Below are positions 10,236-21,964 of a stretch of DNA of 64,000 nucleotides, one piece after another (the first letter of the stretch is position 1; each line of letters opens with the position of its first letter). Below the pieces are notes generated by a model. The model searched no databases, was not told where the DNA came from, and saw nothing but the letters and a program-made list of their open reading frames with translations. Position numbers and translations under genes: made by a program. Source of the DNA: Phytopythium helicoides (lineage: Eukaryota; Oomycota; Peronosporomycetes; Pythiales; Pythiaceae); contig JANFNE010000028.1 in NCBI GenBank assembly GCA_024867545.1, positions 744,001 to 808,000 of the forward strand, read 5' to 3'.

Positions 10236-13189
10236 TCATGGCGAGGTGACGGGATCGCTGGCGTCTTCCCAGAGCGGAATGTGCACGACCTTGGGCCAGA
10301 CGAAATAGTTGACGAGCAGGTCGTGCAGGAACGACTGCAGCCTGAGAGCAGTTGTTAGTGCTTTGCGCGTGTTGGGGAGTGGAAAGTGTAGACGAACCAC
10401 TCGGAGGCGAAAGGGACGCTCGACAGGTTGATCTTGGCGGCCGTGAGCGAGAAGTCGAACACCGGACGGCTGCACGTGGGATCGCAGAGCTGGTGTTAGT
10501 GCATGCAAGAAATGATGTAGCGTCGATCGGAGGACGTACGAGGTGAAGGACAGCGAGAGGCCGCTGAAGCACGGCCACTCGCCGATCAGTGGTGTCAGCG
10601 TGAGGCGCAGCGTGCCAACGAGGAACAGATCGCGCAAGCTCATGGTGGCGGCGGCGCCGAGATTCGTCGCGAGCTTGAGCTCAGCCATAAAGGTGTCGTC
10701 GGTCACGATGCGTAGTGCAATGTCAATCGTCACTTCGTCCCTCAGCGGGTTTGCCGCCACGAACTTGACACCGCTGATCTGAGGTGTGCGGTCGCCGAGC
10801 TCGATTCGTGAAATGGAAAGCGCACTGATGAAGGCAGGTCGCTGTGCATCCAGCAGCGGATTCAGACTGTTGAGGATCGAGTCTCGAATAGCCACCTTCA
10901 AATATGGCCAGCCTCTGTCGTTGCCGAAGACACACGACGCAAGATAAATGATTAGTTGTTGCTTTCGCACAAGAGCAAAATCGACGGAGGAGTGACCGCA
11001 CGTGACAAAGACATCGTTGAGCCAATTGACGCGGTCAACATCGGGGTGTACCATCCAGTTGGGTAGCTGCATGGTGTAGCGTCATTAGGCGAGCCGATTA
11101 CAATCCACCAAGGGAGACAAACGCACCGCAATGTTGGCGAGATCATCTCGGGACGAAGGTTGCGGGTTGAATTCGGCGTTGCGCTTAGCGCGCTTGCAAG
11201 CGAGGAACTCCGAGTAGCTCCAGACGTAGACTAAAAAGAAGATGGCGCAGGTCCCGACCAAAGTGTGCACGCAGCTTGCGAGGTAGATGACTACGGAGGC
11301 GCTCGTCCACTGGACGAAATGCTCATCTCGGCGAAAAAGATGCACGAATACTCCGACAGATGCCAGTGGCATGAAAATGGACATGCGAAACACCCCAGCA
11401 AAGTTGGCAACGCCAAGAACAATGATCCGCTGAAGTGTAAGAGAGCCATGCCCCTCGCTGTGATGTGAAGGTGGGTCCTCGCCACTCGCACCGGGTGAGG
11501 GTGTGAACGTGTCACTTTCAGGGGCTTGTTTATCCGATGGCGTGTTTGGCGGCGGTGGACTCTTTTTCGACCCTGTCATCGACTCCTCGGGCAATGTTTT
11601 TGCCTTTCGCAATCCACTCCAAATCCGAGTCGGTGAGAGAGCGTGACTAACCTCAGCATACATCAAGGAAATGTGTGCAGAATCTCGTCCAGGCGGCGAA
11701 AGTGGGTGTATTCTGAAATCGTCGGTGCGATCGCCTTCGGTGCGATTTCGACGACGGAGGAAAGACGGAGGTGTATCTGGTAACTCTAATCGCTGTGGAG
11801 CGGTTGGTGATCCAATTGGTCCCCACGCAACACTCGACTCGGCAAAGCGGTTTTGAAGATTGGACGCTATCCTGGCTCCTAGTTTGGATGATTTATTTGA
11901 GTGCGATTGGAAAAACGAAGATGGGGATGTCTTGGAATACGTGCGATTGCCTGCAGGGCTTCTTGGAAAGCGCTGAAGATATTGCTTTTGGTTGACAAAT
12001 ATGGAGTTGAATCGATCAAGTGGTGTTCGAGGTTCTCGGTAGATGGCCCTCACTGTTGAGCTGTCCCCCGATGGAGACGGCATGTCGTCGCCTGCGTCGT
12101 CATCAGCCTGTCTTGGACCGATAGGTGTAGTGGCTCGTAGATCTGTGTCGATCGACAGTTCGCGAAGGACCCTTTTCCTCTCGCTGGCTGACTCTGACGC
12201 CTCGGATGCAATGGAGCAACCTGCACACAGTGCACGTCTTGAGGCCGGGGTAGATGCCGACAGATCAGTTTCCTCATCGCTTTCGTCTTCACCGATAGAA
12301 TCAAGTCGTTCATAGTCGCGCAATGGGTGCGAAGACGGCGAGTTGGCGGTCGTTGTTCGGCGGAAGAGTTTTCCGTCGACCGTCGCAGCTTTCTTAATTG
12401 CTGAGTGGATGCACTTGACCCATAGCAGCATGCGTGCCTGGTCCTCCTCAAAGAAGATGAAGCCCTGGTGCTTGAAGTAGACAGTATTCTTGCGCTTCCA
12501 GGTTTTGACATCGACGCAAAAGCACTTTTCCATGACGATGTTGGCGTTGTCGGCCTCAAAGCTGAGCTCGGCGCCAGCGAGCGACAGCAGAAACACCAGC
12601 TCTGTGCGCGCCTCGGAGCTGTCTCGCAGCACAAGCGTCAGTCAAGCAGCCACTTGCAGCATTAAGAGAGCACGCACGAGTAGATCTCGAGCACGGGGTT
12701 GGCGGCGTCGCTGACGACAAAGTAGCTGGCCTTAGCGGCCGGCAGCAGCCGCTTCTTGTGGCGCTTGAGTTGTACGGTCATGACGCCCTCAACGCCCTCG
12801 CGGTCCAAAGCCGACTGCGCAGCCCTGGGGCTCACTGGCAGCGCCTGTGCAGCTGCTGCGGGCCCCGACCCCGCCTGGAGCCGAGGTAAAGCGACGCTGG
12901 AGGCGTCGAGGCGGGAGAGCGACGCTGTCCGCGTCGGCTGCGGAGGCGCCGAGGCCGCCGGAGACGCGTCCGACGGCGCCGAGCTGCGGTGAGGAGACAG
13001 CAGCGGCACACGCGCGGCCGCCAGCGGGCTCCCCACGCGCTTGAGCACGTCGAACGAGAGCGCGGGCGCCATGGCGACGGACGCGCGCCACGCCGCCTGT
13101 CTAATTGCGGACTGGCGCGCTTCAACCAGAGCGGACTTCAACCTGCCGAACAGCTTGTTGCCCTTCGTCGCGTCGCTTGATGAGGGCAT
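10236..13189 (-). CDS. PH-transmembrane-SMP lipid-transfer protein (TEX2-like)
   Basis: About six exons join in frame (donors GTGCGTGCTC, GTGCGTTTGT, GTGCGGTCAC, GTACGTCCTC, GTTCGTCTAC). The N-terminal Ser/Ala-rich region leads to a PH domain (TVQLKRHKKRLL, KASYFVV, NTVYFKHQGFIFF, ARMLLWVKCIHSAI). A long disordered region follows, then two hydrophobic segments (VANFAGVFRMSIFMPLASVG; VVIYLASCVHTLVGTCAIFF), then an SMP domain (PNWMVHPDVDRVNWLN, GVKFVAANPLRDEVTIDI, LVGTLRLTLTPLIGEWPC). The PH plus TM plus SMP order matches TEX2/Nvj2-type proteins, which move lipids at ER contact sites. The ATG at 13189 is preferred; another in-frame ATG exists at 13072. The gene is divergent from the armadillo gene with about 160 bp between starts. 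Confidence 0.82.
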
Positions 13190-13350
13190 ACAACTGAAGC
13201 CTGTCAAACAGCCTGAGTCTCCCTCGTAAATCAGTTCTCGTGAGCAGTAGTGTATCGACAGCGTATTGGCAGGAGATGCCGGCTCCGCCTCCAAGGGGCG
13301 GCGCGGTCACAAAGTATCTCGAGCGGTTTCCGCAGCAGCGAGCGGCGACC

Positions 13351-14545
13351 ATGGGCAACGCGAGCGCCAAGGGCAGCAAGGACGAGTTCACGTTCGAGGA
13401 CGACGGTGCGTGCGCGAGGCTCGGCCTTATACTTGCTTCGGCACCGAGGGGCTGACGGCGACGCGCAGATGAGGCGTTCACCGAGGCGCTGCGCGTCAAC
13501 CTGCAGCGCCTGATCGCGTACGCCAAGTCAGCGGACACGGCGCTGCAGCGCGAGGTGGCCGAGAAGTTGGCCAACGAGGCCGTCAAGCGTGCGTAGCGTG
13601 TGAGTGCGAGGCACTGGGGGAGCCGGTGGGGCTGACAGGGACGCGCAGCCGACCGACAGGTGCAGATCGTGGAGCTCGACGGACTGCAGCTCCTGCTGCC
13701 GCTTACGCGCTCGGCCGACACGGAGGTGCAGCGCCTGGCGGCGCACGCGCTCGCCAACTTGTCTGTCAACTGTACGACGTGTTCGTCCGCGGTTGTCATG
13801 AGCAGTGTCCGCCTCGGACTCACACCTTGAAACACAGCCGACAACCAGTCGAAGATGGCGACCGAAGGCGGCATTGACATGCTCATCGACCTGCTCGGCA
13901 GCTCCAATGAGCATGTGCAGCGCCAAGCAGCCAAGGCGCTCGCCAACTTGGGCGTCAATGGTACGTCTCTAAGCTCCTCGATGTGAGTCGTCGAGTGTGA
14001 GCTCATGAACTCGTGTGTGAGGAATGCAGTGGACAACAAGGAGCGCATCGCCAAGGCCGGCGGTATCAAACCGCTCATCGCACTCGCGAGCTCGAAGCAG
14101 ATCGGAGTCGCCGTCGAGGCCATTGCCGCACTCGCCAACCTTGCTGTGAACGGTAAATTGGTCTCCATGCACACAGCTTTCCAAACGAGCACTGACTCGT
14201 TTCCATGCGATGGTTGCAGACGCCAACGAAGTTGAGATCGCGCGTGAAGGTGGGCTCAAGCCCATCATCGAGGGTGCCTACTCCGAATCGGTCGAGCTCC
14301 AATCGCAGGTTGCTCGCGCACTGCGCAACCTCTCGGTCAACCGTAAGTTTATTCTGTCAGGCCCCCGCAAATTACTTGGCTGGGTCACTAACCATTTCGT
14401 GGCTGTTGCAGCCGAGAACAAGCAAGCGATCGTCGAGCTCCACGGTGTTGAGGCGCTCCAGAGCCTTGTGCGCTCGCCCAACGACCGGATATGCCAGCAG
14501 GCAACCCGTGCACTTGTCAACCTCGGCGTGAACGTCGTTGACTGA
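13351..14545 (+). CDS. Armadillo-repeat protein with predicted N-myristoylation
   Basis: Seven exons encode about 270 residues. The protein opens MGNASAKGSKDE, with Gly2 and a small residue at position 6, the usual N-myristoylation context. Five or six armadillo repeats follow, each ending in a variant of AL(A/R)NLxVN (AAHALANLSVN, AAKALANLGVN, AIAALANLAVN, VARALRNLSVN, ATRALVNLGVN). Each intron lies right after that asparagine and is phase 1, so one exon equals one repeat. The layout resembles a small Vac8-like or plant ARM adaptor. A membrane-anchored scaffolding role is inferred. The coding sequence stops seven residues after the last repeat's signature. Confidence 0.85.
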
Positions 14546-14862
14546 ACATGAGGAACCGCAATGGCTAGCTCCTCGAGTCTCCATTCCGCCTCCTGCATCC
14601 GTGAGGCGGTGGCAGAGAAAGAAGATACTTTCTTCTACTCCAGCGGGGCTCATACATGCATACCAGGCGAATGTCACGATCTGGAGCCCAGTTGCGCATC
14701 TTCGTTCTGCACCTCACGCGTGCATTTATTCCCACCGCCACGCTTCACACAATCATGCATGCAACCATATACAAATGCAGGCTTACAAGGGCAGAAAGCG
14801 CGAGCCAACCGTCCATCCATTTTGCACCTACTCTACTGTCACAGGGCGAGCGCACGAGGTAC
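14546..14862. other. Convergent 3' intergenic stretch
   Basis: This is the shared downstream region between the armadillo gene (+) and the HOOK gene (-). I see no further gene; short ORFs here are low-complexity. It should hold both polyadenylation sites. Confidence 0.5.
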
Positions 14863-17383
14863 CTATAGTTGGCGTCGCTTTGCACGCTCCTCGGTACGTT
14901 TGCTCGCAAGCCAAGAGCCTGCACCGGGGCCAGCGCCTGGCCCCTGTGGCATCATAGTTCGGCGTTGCATCTCTGTCCCAATCTGTTGCGTACGAAATCC
15001 TCGTTAGGATATCGTTGCCACAAAAAAAAAACTGCTCGACAGACCGAATCAAACGCACCTCATAGAACGACGACATCATCAGTGCCTGCTCGCGCGAATA
15101 TGACGCGCGAACCTCCTTCAGCTTCTTCTCCAAGAACTCCAACCGCTCATCTTTCTCGCTCAGCTGGTTGCGGTGCGAGCTTACAGCAACCATGTACTTG
15201 GTCTGGACTGCATGAAGCGTCTTTTTGGTGTAGTTCTCGAGCTTGGTGCGCTGCTCCACAATCTCGTTGATCATCGACTCCTTCTCCTTGAGTCGGTTTG
15301 TGAGCTCGGTCACCGTTGCGCGCATGGAAGCAACTGCTTCTGCCTCATCCTTCTGCAAGAAACAACAACATCAGACAACAACGTTAGCCTGTGGAGACAC
15401 CACCTGTATCCAGAGGTCCGTACCAATCGGTTGATTTGCGCCTCATACTCTGCGACTTGAGCAGCAGATAGCCCCGAGTCCCCGTGCTTCACAATAGTAC
15501 CCGGTGTCATATTGTTCTGATACACAGTGACTGCCTCGGGTCCGGAGGCATACATGTGCTGGCGAGGAGCAACTCCCATATGTGCTGTAGCATCGCTAGC
15601 AACGTATCCTTCCTCGCCAGGAGTAGTATCCATCGGCTGCGGGCCACTCGCTTCGATGAGCGCACGCGGCTGAGACGGCTGGTTGCGTGCACTCCGCAGC
15701 TCTTCGGAAAGCTGCTCGTTCTGCATTTGGAGGTGGTACACCGTATTCTGGAGCGACTCCTTCGCCTTCAAAGCAAAGTCCAGCTCGTTCGCGAGGCGCG
15801 TTTGGTCCGGCGTCTCGCTGCCACTTCGGAGTTCGGCATTTTCGCGCTCGAGGCGAGCAACCCGCTCCCGTAGAGTTGCCACGGCATCTCGTCCGAGCAA
15901 CACATCTGCACTCAGGCTACCAGCACCTGCTCCCATTGAAGCATCAGACGAGAAATCGTCCTCAGCAGCATGGTGGTGCTGCAAATTTGCCAACTGCGAG
16001 CGCAGCTCGTCCACTTGCTGTTCCAAGAACTCCTTTCCGCCCAGTGCGCTATCGAGCTCTTCTTGCAGTCGTCTGTTCTTCTCGTCTTTAATTCGAAGAC
16101 TCGACGTCGCCTCCACGTTCGCCGTCTCGAGCTCCACGACTTGGTTCTTGTATTTTTCCACAAGCGCCTTCAGCGTCGGCATCGTCTTGATCGTGCTTTC
16201 CAGGTCGAGCACCTTGTCCAAGTACTGCGCATTATGCGTCTCAAGCTCCTTGACTTGCGTACGAAGTGCGCTCATTTCCTCGAGCTTCTTCTTGTACTTG
16301 TTGACGCTCGTCTCGAGCTTCGCCATCTGGCCAAGCTTCGATCGAGAGATATCCAGCTCGTCCGCTTGCCGCCGGACCTCGTTTTCGAGCACCATCAAGC
16401 GCTCTGTTGACTCGCGTTTCACCCGCTGAAGCTCTTCGTTCTTTTCCTCAAGTGCAAGCGTAAGGCCGTGAATCTCGCCCTCCACGATCTGCTGAATTTT
16501 CTTGTTGTCGCGCGTCAGCGTGCTCTGGCGCTCGCTCACAAGCTTGTCACGCTCTTCTTCAAGGGCAGCGTACTTTTCTGCCAGCTGGCGGTGCTCAGCG
16601 AGCGCGTTCTCGAATCGGTCAGTGAGCGCGCGGTTCTCGCGTTCGATGTCCAAGTACTTGAGCTCCAAGGCCGATGCCTTCTCAAGCGCCTGCGCAAGTT
16701 GCGCCGATTCAGACGACTCGCCAAAGCTGGGTGAGTGGACCATGTTCATGGAGTTTCGGCGCGCTGCGGGGGAGATCTGCTGGAAACGGCGCATGAGACC
16801 CTCGATCATGTGCATGATGCTTGCCTGCTCGGACGCGTCCATCTGCATAATAGGCAGGATGTAGTCGGACTTGTTGGGGCACTGCACGGCGCAGCCTAGG
16901 ATGAGCTCCACGAGCTTGCCGACTTCGTGCACGTCATTCTCGCGTGCGATGCGCGTCGTGTCGACGAGCTCACTAGCGCTGCAGAGCTGTCCGAGCTCCT
17001 CGTTGTAGTACAGCTCAACGGCACGCACGAGCGTCTTGAGGTTGCTGGCGCACAGCGCCCAGTTGCCGGCCGCGAGCTCTGAGATCTGCTCGAGCTTGAG
17101 GTAGTCCGGGTCGCTGCAGCACAAGGGAACGAAGGCAGGGGTGAGCCTCCGTGGCAGGCAGGGGCCAGCTCGACAGTCAGCACGCACATGTGGTGCATGA
17201 TCTTGGACAGGAAGACGCCGTCGCACAGGTCCTCGAGCGCCGCCACCTGCACGTCGGACGCCAGCTTGTCCTGGAAGCTCTGCGTCTGCAAGCGCGAGGC
17301 GTGAGCTCCAGCCCGCCCAGCGCGCTGCACCGCACCACGCCACGCACCCATAGCAGCAGGCTGCGCAGCTGCGCGTCGTCCAT
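14863..17383 (-). CDS. HOOK-family dynein adaptor
   Basis: Five exons give about 750 residues. The N-terminal HOOK (calponin-like) domain is seen in MDDAQLRSLLLW, then SFQDKLASDVQVAALEDLCD and VFLSKIMHHIDPDYLKL, and the helical region VGKLVELILGCAVQCPNK. A long coiled coil follows (about residues 170-640; ERENRALTDRFENALAEHRQ and many similar heptads) and the conserved tail GPGAGSWLASKRTEERAKRR ends the protein. HOOK proteins link cargo such as endosomes to dynein on microtubules. The last exon is reached by a splice (GTGCGTTTGA...GCAACAG) that replaces the run-on frame; without it the conserved GSWLA tail is lost, which supports the stop at 14863 rather than 14828. Confidence 0.88.
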
Positions 17384-17594
17384 CGCCTCCGGTCCGCTGG
17401 CGCTCGCCCGCGCCGCTCCTCGCCGCCGTGGGTGCCGCCGTCAAGCAGGCGATCCGGCCTTTCCCCCCTGGGCTTCTTTTACGGGGCCAGCAAACCCTCT
17501 CGAAACGCTTCACGCGGGCACACTATGACACCTCAATAGAGCGCCCCTGGTTTGGTGGCGCCGGTCGCCCCGGGCCGCTCTCTCACTGGAGAAG

Positions 17595-18280
17595 ATGGCG
17601 GCGGTGGCGACGGCGACGATGCAGGACGAGGAGGCGGGGCAGACGATGGTGGCGCTTGGCGGCATGCAGAACATGGCGTGGGCGGCCGACACGAGCAAGT
17701 TCGGGTACAAGATGCTGGTCAAGATGGGCTGGTCGGCGGGCAAGGGCGTGGGCAAGGACCTGCAGGGCCAGGCGGCGCACGTCAAGATCGCGCGCCGCTC
17801 CGAGAACCTCGGCGTGGGCTGCAGCCTCAAGCAGGCTGAGGTGCAGGGCTGGTCCAACACGGCCGCGGGCTTCGCGGACGTGCTCAAGTCGCTCAACAAG
17901 TCGTACGGCGGTGCGTTCGGTCGGAGCGAGGGGCCGAGCACTCCCCCGTCTTGAAGCTGGAGCCGCACGCCACTCACCACTGCTTGTGTATGACCGACGC
18001 CTGTGCAGACAAGAGCGCGAGCGCCAGCGAGGCGGACGAGTCGGCGGACGAGTCGGCGGACGAGCGCAAGCCGCGCAAGAAGAAGGCCAAGAAGGAGAAG
18101 AAGGCCAAGAAGGAAAAGAAGAGCAAGAAGAGCAAGAAGGCCGGCGACAAGCCCGTGGTCAAGGTCTCGCGCCGCATCCACTACCACAAGCGCCAGCGCA
18201 ACAAGAACGCCAAAGGCTACGACGCCAAGGACATGGCCGCCATCCTCGGCCTCGCCTCGTCCTCGCACGCCGACGCCTAG
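17595..18280 (+). CDS. PINX1-like G-patch nucleolar protein
   Basis: Two exons encode about 200 residues. The N-terminus carries a G-patch: TSKFGYKMLVKMGWSAGKGV followed by GKDLQGQAAHVKIARR and ENLGVG. This order and spacing match PINX1/yeast Gno1, which function in rRNA/snoRNA processing with the DEAH helicase Prp43 and in telomerase control in animals. After the intron (GTGCGTTCGG...TGTGCAG) comes an acidic repeat (EADESADESADER) and a lysine-rich run, then KVSRRIHYHKRQRNKN and KDMAAILG. The basic tail suggests nucleolar targeting. The protein is shorter than animal PINX1. The start faces HOOK's start 211 bp away. Confidence 0.8.
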
Positions 18281-18585
18281 ACGCCTTCGGGTTGCGCTTC
18301 CGTGTTTCTACCGTATTACTACCCACCTCCAGTTATATATTCCGATCTCCTCACATTCGCCTCGGTCTTGCGTCTGCGGCGCGTAGTGCCAACAACATGT
18401 AGCAAAGCAGCTCATGTCTGGTGGTGTCGCTTCGAGATCCCTTTCTCTACTAAAAAGCATACCCTCCACAAAACGATGTCTATGTATTGCGGACACCACT
18501 GGCGGCTCTTGGTCTGCTCTCCCTCCCACACTCGATACCTGCCGCCGGCCAGCCACTGGTCGACACTCTCCATTCGCAGGCGACC
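18281..18585. other. Short intergenic region, likely promoter of the RRM gene
   Basis: About 300 bp between the PINX1-like stop and the next ATG on the same strand. It contains a TTATATAT stretch near 18335-18342. No gene is seen. Confidence 0.4.
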
Positions 18586-21500
18586 ATGGCGAGCGTGTTC
18601 GTGCGCAACCTGCCGTACGGCGTGACGCAGGAGGAGCTGGAGCTCGTCTTCGGCGATGTGGGCCCCGTGCGCAAGATCGACCTGATCAAGGACAAGGGCA
18701 AGCGCAAGAGCGAGACGCTCACGCGCGGCTTCGCATTCGTCAAATTGTGCGGCAGGAATGTGGCGGTGGAGAGGGATGCGGCGGACTGACGGATGCTGGT
18801 GGGTGCCGACAGCGCGGTCGCGAGCGATGCGCAGCAGGCGATTGAGCAGCTCAATGGCAAGGACTTCCAGGGCCGCAAGATGCACATCGGTGCGTGCGAT
18901 TGGTCGTTGCTGGTGGTGGCGGCGGCGCGGGGCTCACGTGGTGCGATGGCAACAGACCTGGCGAAGGAGAAGGGTGCTCGCAACAAGCAGCAGCAACAAC
19001 AACACAAGCAGGAACAGGGCCACAAACAGGAGCACAAGCAGCAGGACGAGGCGGTCGAGGAGCAGCCGCAATCGGAGGAGCAAGCGCCCGTAGTGGAGAT
19101 GGCCGAGGAGTCTGCTGTCGAGGAGCTCAAGAAGGACAAGAAGAAGAAAGACAAGAAGAAGAAGAATGAAAAGCAGCAACAAGAGGAGTCCGCTGAGGAA
19201 GAGGCACCAAAAGAGGCCAAGAAAGAGGTCAAGAAGGAGGTCAAGAAGGAGGTCAAGAAGTCTGCGACACACTCAAAGGAGGACAAGCAGGCTCAACTCA
19301 AGGACCAGAAACAGCAAAAGAAGGAGGAGGCTGAGGCGGAGCAATCGCATGAACATGTGCAGAGCGAGCGGAATGCGCGACGCCGTCAGCACCGCGAGTT
19401 CCTGCGTCAGGTGGAGGCACGCAAGGACTCAAGCGCCACGCCGGCGCAAAAGTCGGTCGTGATCTTCGGGCTCGGCCCCGATGTGACCAAGAAGCAGGTG
19501 CTCAAGAAGGCCAAGAAAATCGGCCCGGTCGACACGGTCGAGCTGCGTGCGGACGACGCCAAGGTCAGCACGAACCGACAGATCGCGGTTGTGCGCTTCG
19601 AGAAGCTCAAGGACGCCGAGTTGGCCGTGCAGAAGCTCGAACACCACATCTTCAAGGGTGCCACGCTGCGTGTACAGTCTTTGGAGAAACACGAAGCCAA
19701 CCCTGCTGCTAAGGGTGGTAAGAACGCCGAAGCGTCCACGGCGGAGGGTCTTCGCCTCATTGTTCGCAACTTGGCGTTCCAGACAACGGACGAGGATTTG
19801 ACAAAGGCGTTCTCGGTGCACGGACCGCTGGCAGAGGTGCGTGTCGTGCGTATGCCTGTCGAGACGGCTGAAGGCGAAGAGGAAGGCGACGCCCCCAAGC
19901 TCGGGAAGAGTCGTGGGTTTGGCTTTGTACAGTTCCGTGACGTGCAGGATGCACGCGCTGCTGTTGAGGCTCAGAATGGCGTCAAAATCAAGGGCCGAGA
20001 GATGATTGTCGATTTTGCACTTTCGAAGGCAAAATACCTGCAACAGCAACAGCAGCAGCAGGGTGAGCAGCAGGTCGACAAGGAAACTGGTGACGATGAG
20101 AATGAAGAAGATGAGGAGATGGGAGAGGACGGAGAGGGGCATGACGACGCTGAGAAGGCTGGTGACGAGTTGGAGATGGCGACGGATGACGATGAAAGCG
20201 GCGAGGAGAGCGAAGACGACGATGCCGATACCCACCCGGTGACGTACCGCGAGGATACGGAAGCACAGCGCGACCGCACGCTTTTCATTCGAAACTTGTC
20301 GTTCCAATCGACCGAGGAGGGTCTGCGCGACTTCTTTACCAAGTTTGGCGCTGTCGAGTACGCTCGTGTGGTCATTGACAAGGGCTCAGGACTCTCGAAG
20401 GGCGTGGGCTTCGTCCGCTTCCGCCAGCGTGAGGTGGCTGATCAGGTTCTTGCTCGGGTAGAAGCCACTGCAGCAAACGCCGCCGCTCTGGATAGCAAGA
20501 AGGACAAGAAGAAGAAGCACAAGAAGCCTGAGAATGTGTTTGCGCTGTCGGCGATGGCGGATGGCGATGACACCCTAACGCTGGATGGCCGTCTGCTCTC
20601 GATCACGCGTGCTGTATCCAAGACCGAAGCCGAACACCTCGCCGAGTCAAACGCTGCTCAGCGCAAGGCTCAGGACAAACGCAACTTGTATTTGGCGTAC
20701 GAGGGCACTATCAATGTCAACAAGGTGTCGGACGAGGAACTCGAGATGCCGGCGGGCGACATCGCTAAGCGCCGCCGTGCGCTCAAGGAGAAAAAGGAGA
20801 AGCTCAAGCACCCACTCTACTTTGTCTCTCCACTGCGTCTTTCGGTGCGCAACCTGGCTGGGTCTGTAGACGACAAGAAGCTCAAGGAGATTGGTAAGAA
20901 TGCGGCTGTGACGGGGATGCGCGCCGGAAAAGTTGCGCGCGCCGAGGTCAAACGCGATCTCCTGCCCGCGAGCGACTCGGTGCCGGTCAAGGTCAAGATG
21001 GCCAAGGTTGTGCGCGAAGACGCGGGTGTGTCCACTCGCGGTGCTGCCAAGTCGCGCGGCTATGGTTTCATCGAGTTTGCTGAGCACGTGCATGCGCTTG
21101 CGGCGCTGCGCGAACTCAACAACAACCCGCGGTACACTTCCCTGGCGGCAGGCAAGCCTGCTGCTCCAGGAGCTTCCGACAGCAACAAGCCACGACTCAT
21201 TGTCGAGTTCGCTCTTGAGAACCACGGCAAGCTCAAACTTCGCGAGAAGCGGCGACAGGATGCAGAGAAGAAGCGCGAGGAAGAGCGTGCGCTTCGTGAG
21301 GCTGCAGGTACGGATGGTGCTGACGCGGAGAAAAAGAAAAGCCGTGGCCAGCGTCAGCGCGAGCGCAAGAAGGAGCGTGTACAAGCCAAGCAGGAGACTC
21401 AAGATGAGGTCAAGGGAAAGTCAAAGCCGGCAAAAGCCAAGGCTAAGCCGGCGGTGGTGACGAGCAAGCCAGTGGGCGACAAAAAGCGGAAGCGTGAAAG

Positions 21501-21735
21501 TGCTGATGCGGAGCTGGACCGTGTGGCGAGCAAGGTTCCGGCGGCCGCCGGCACCAAGGCGCTCTCTCGCAAGGAGCGCAAGAAGTCTCGTGTGTCCGAG
21601 AAGGAGCAGGAGCGTTCGTTTGACGAGCTTGTGCGCAGCTACAAGCAGGATTTGTTCGGTGAGATCCGCAAACCTGCAGCTGGATCGGCAGTGGGCGGCG
21701 ATGAGGGCTCGAGTCGCGAGCGGTGGTTCGACTAG
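18586..21735 (+). CDS. RBM28/Nop4-like nucleolar protein with five RRMs
   Basis: Three exons. RRM1 (ASVFVRNLPYGVTQEELELV, RGFAFVKF) is split by an intron starting GTGCGGCAGG, and a second intron (GTGCGTGCGA) follows MHI. A long Lys/Gln/Glu-rich linker precedes RRM2 (KSVVIFGLGPDVTKKQVLKK), RRM3 (LRLIVRNLAFQTTDEDLTKA), RRM4 (RTLFIRNLSFQSTEEGLRDF) and RRM5 (LRLSVRNLAGSVDDKKLKEI with GYGFIEF). The C-terminus is strongly basic (RGQRQRERKKERVQ) and ends FDELVRSYKQDLFG. Nop4/RBM28 proteins act in 60S ribosome assembly. Four RRMs are usual in yeast Nop4, so five is generous, though RRM2 is divergent. It sits beside the PINX1-like gene in the same orientation; both are ribosome-biogenesis type proteins. 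Confidence 0.87.
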
Positions 21736-21964
21736 GCAACGATAAATAGACTTGCATGCGTTTCTTGAATGAGACACGGGAATCTCCGCCTTGTGCGCTA
21801 TTAGCGAAACGCGTCGCCTTGGCAAGATCAAATGACATCGACGCCTGGCTTTCTTTAGCCCAAGACTTTTTTTGTGAGGCGATGATCTATTTGCTGCGGT
21901 GTTGTTGCGTTCTTGCCAGGCATCAACCGACATTGGAGCGACTCGCATTGCTCGCCGCGCCAAG

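Noticed and set aside
9817..10578. A 253-codon minus-strand frame across NFU1 and the SMP gene
   Set aside because: It runs through introns and both genes in the wrong frame; splice-consistent exons of NFU1 and the SMP protein explain the region.
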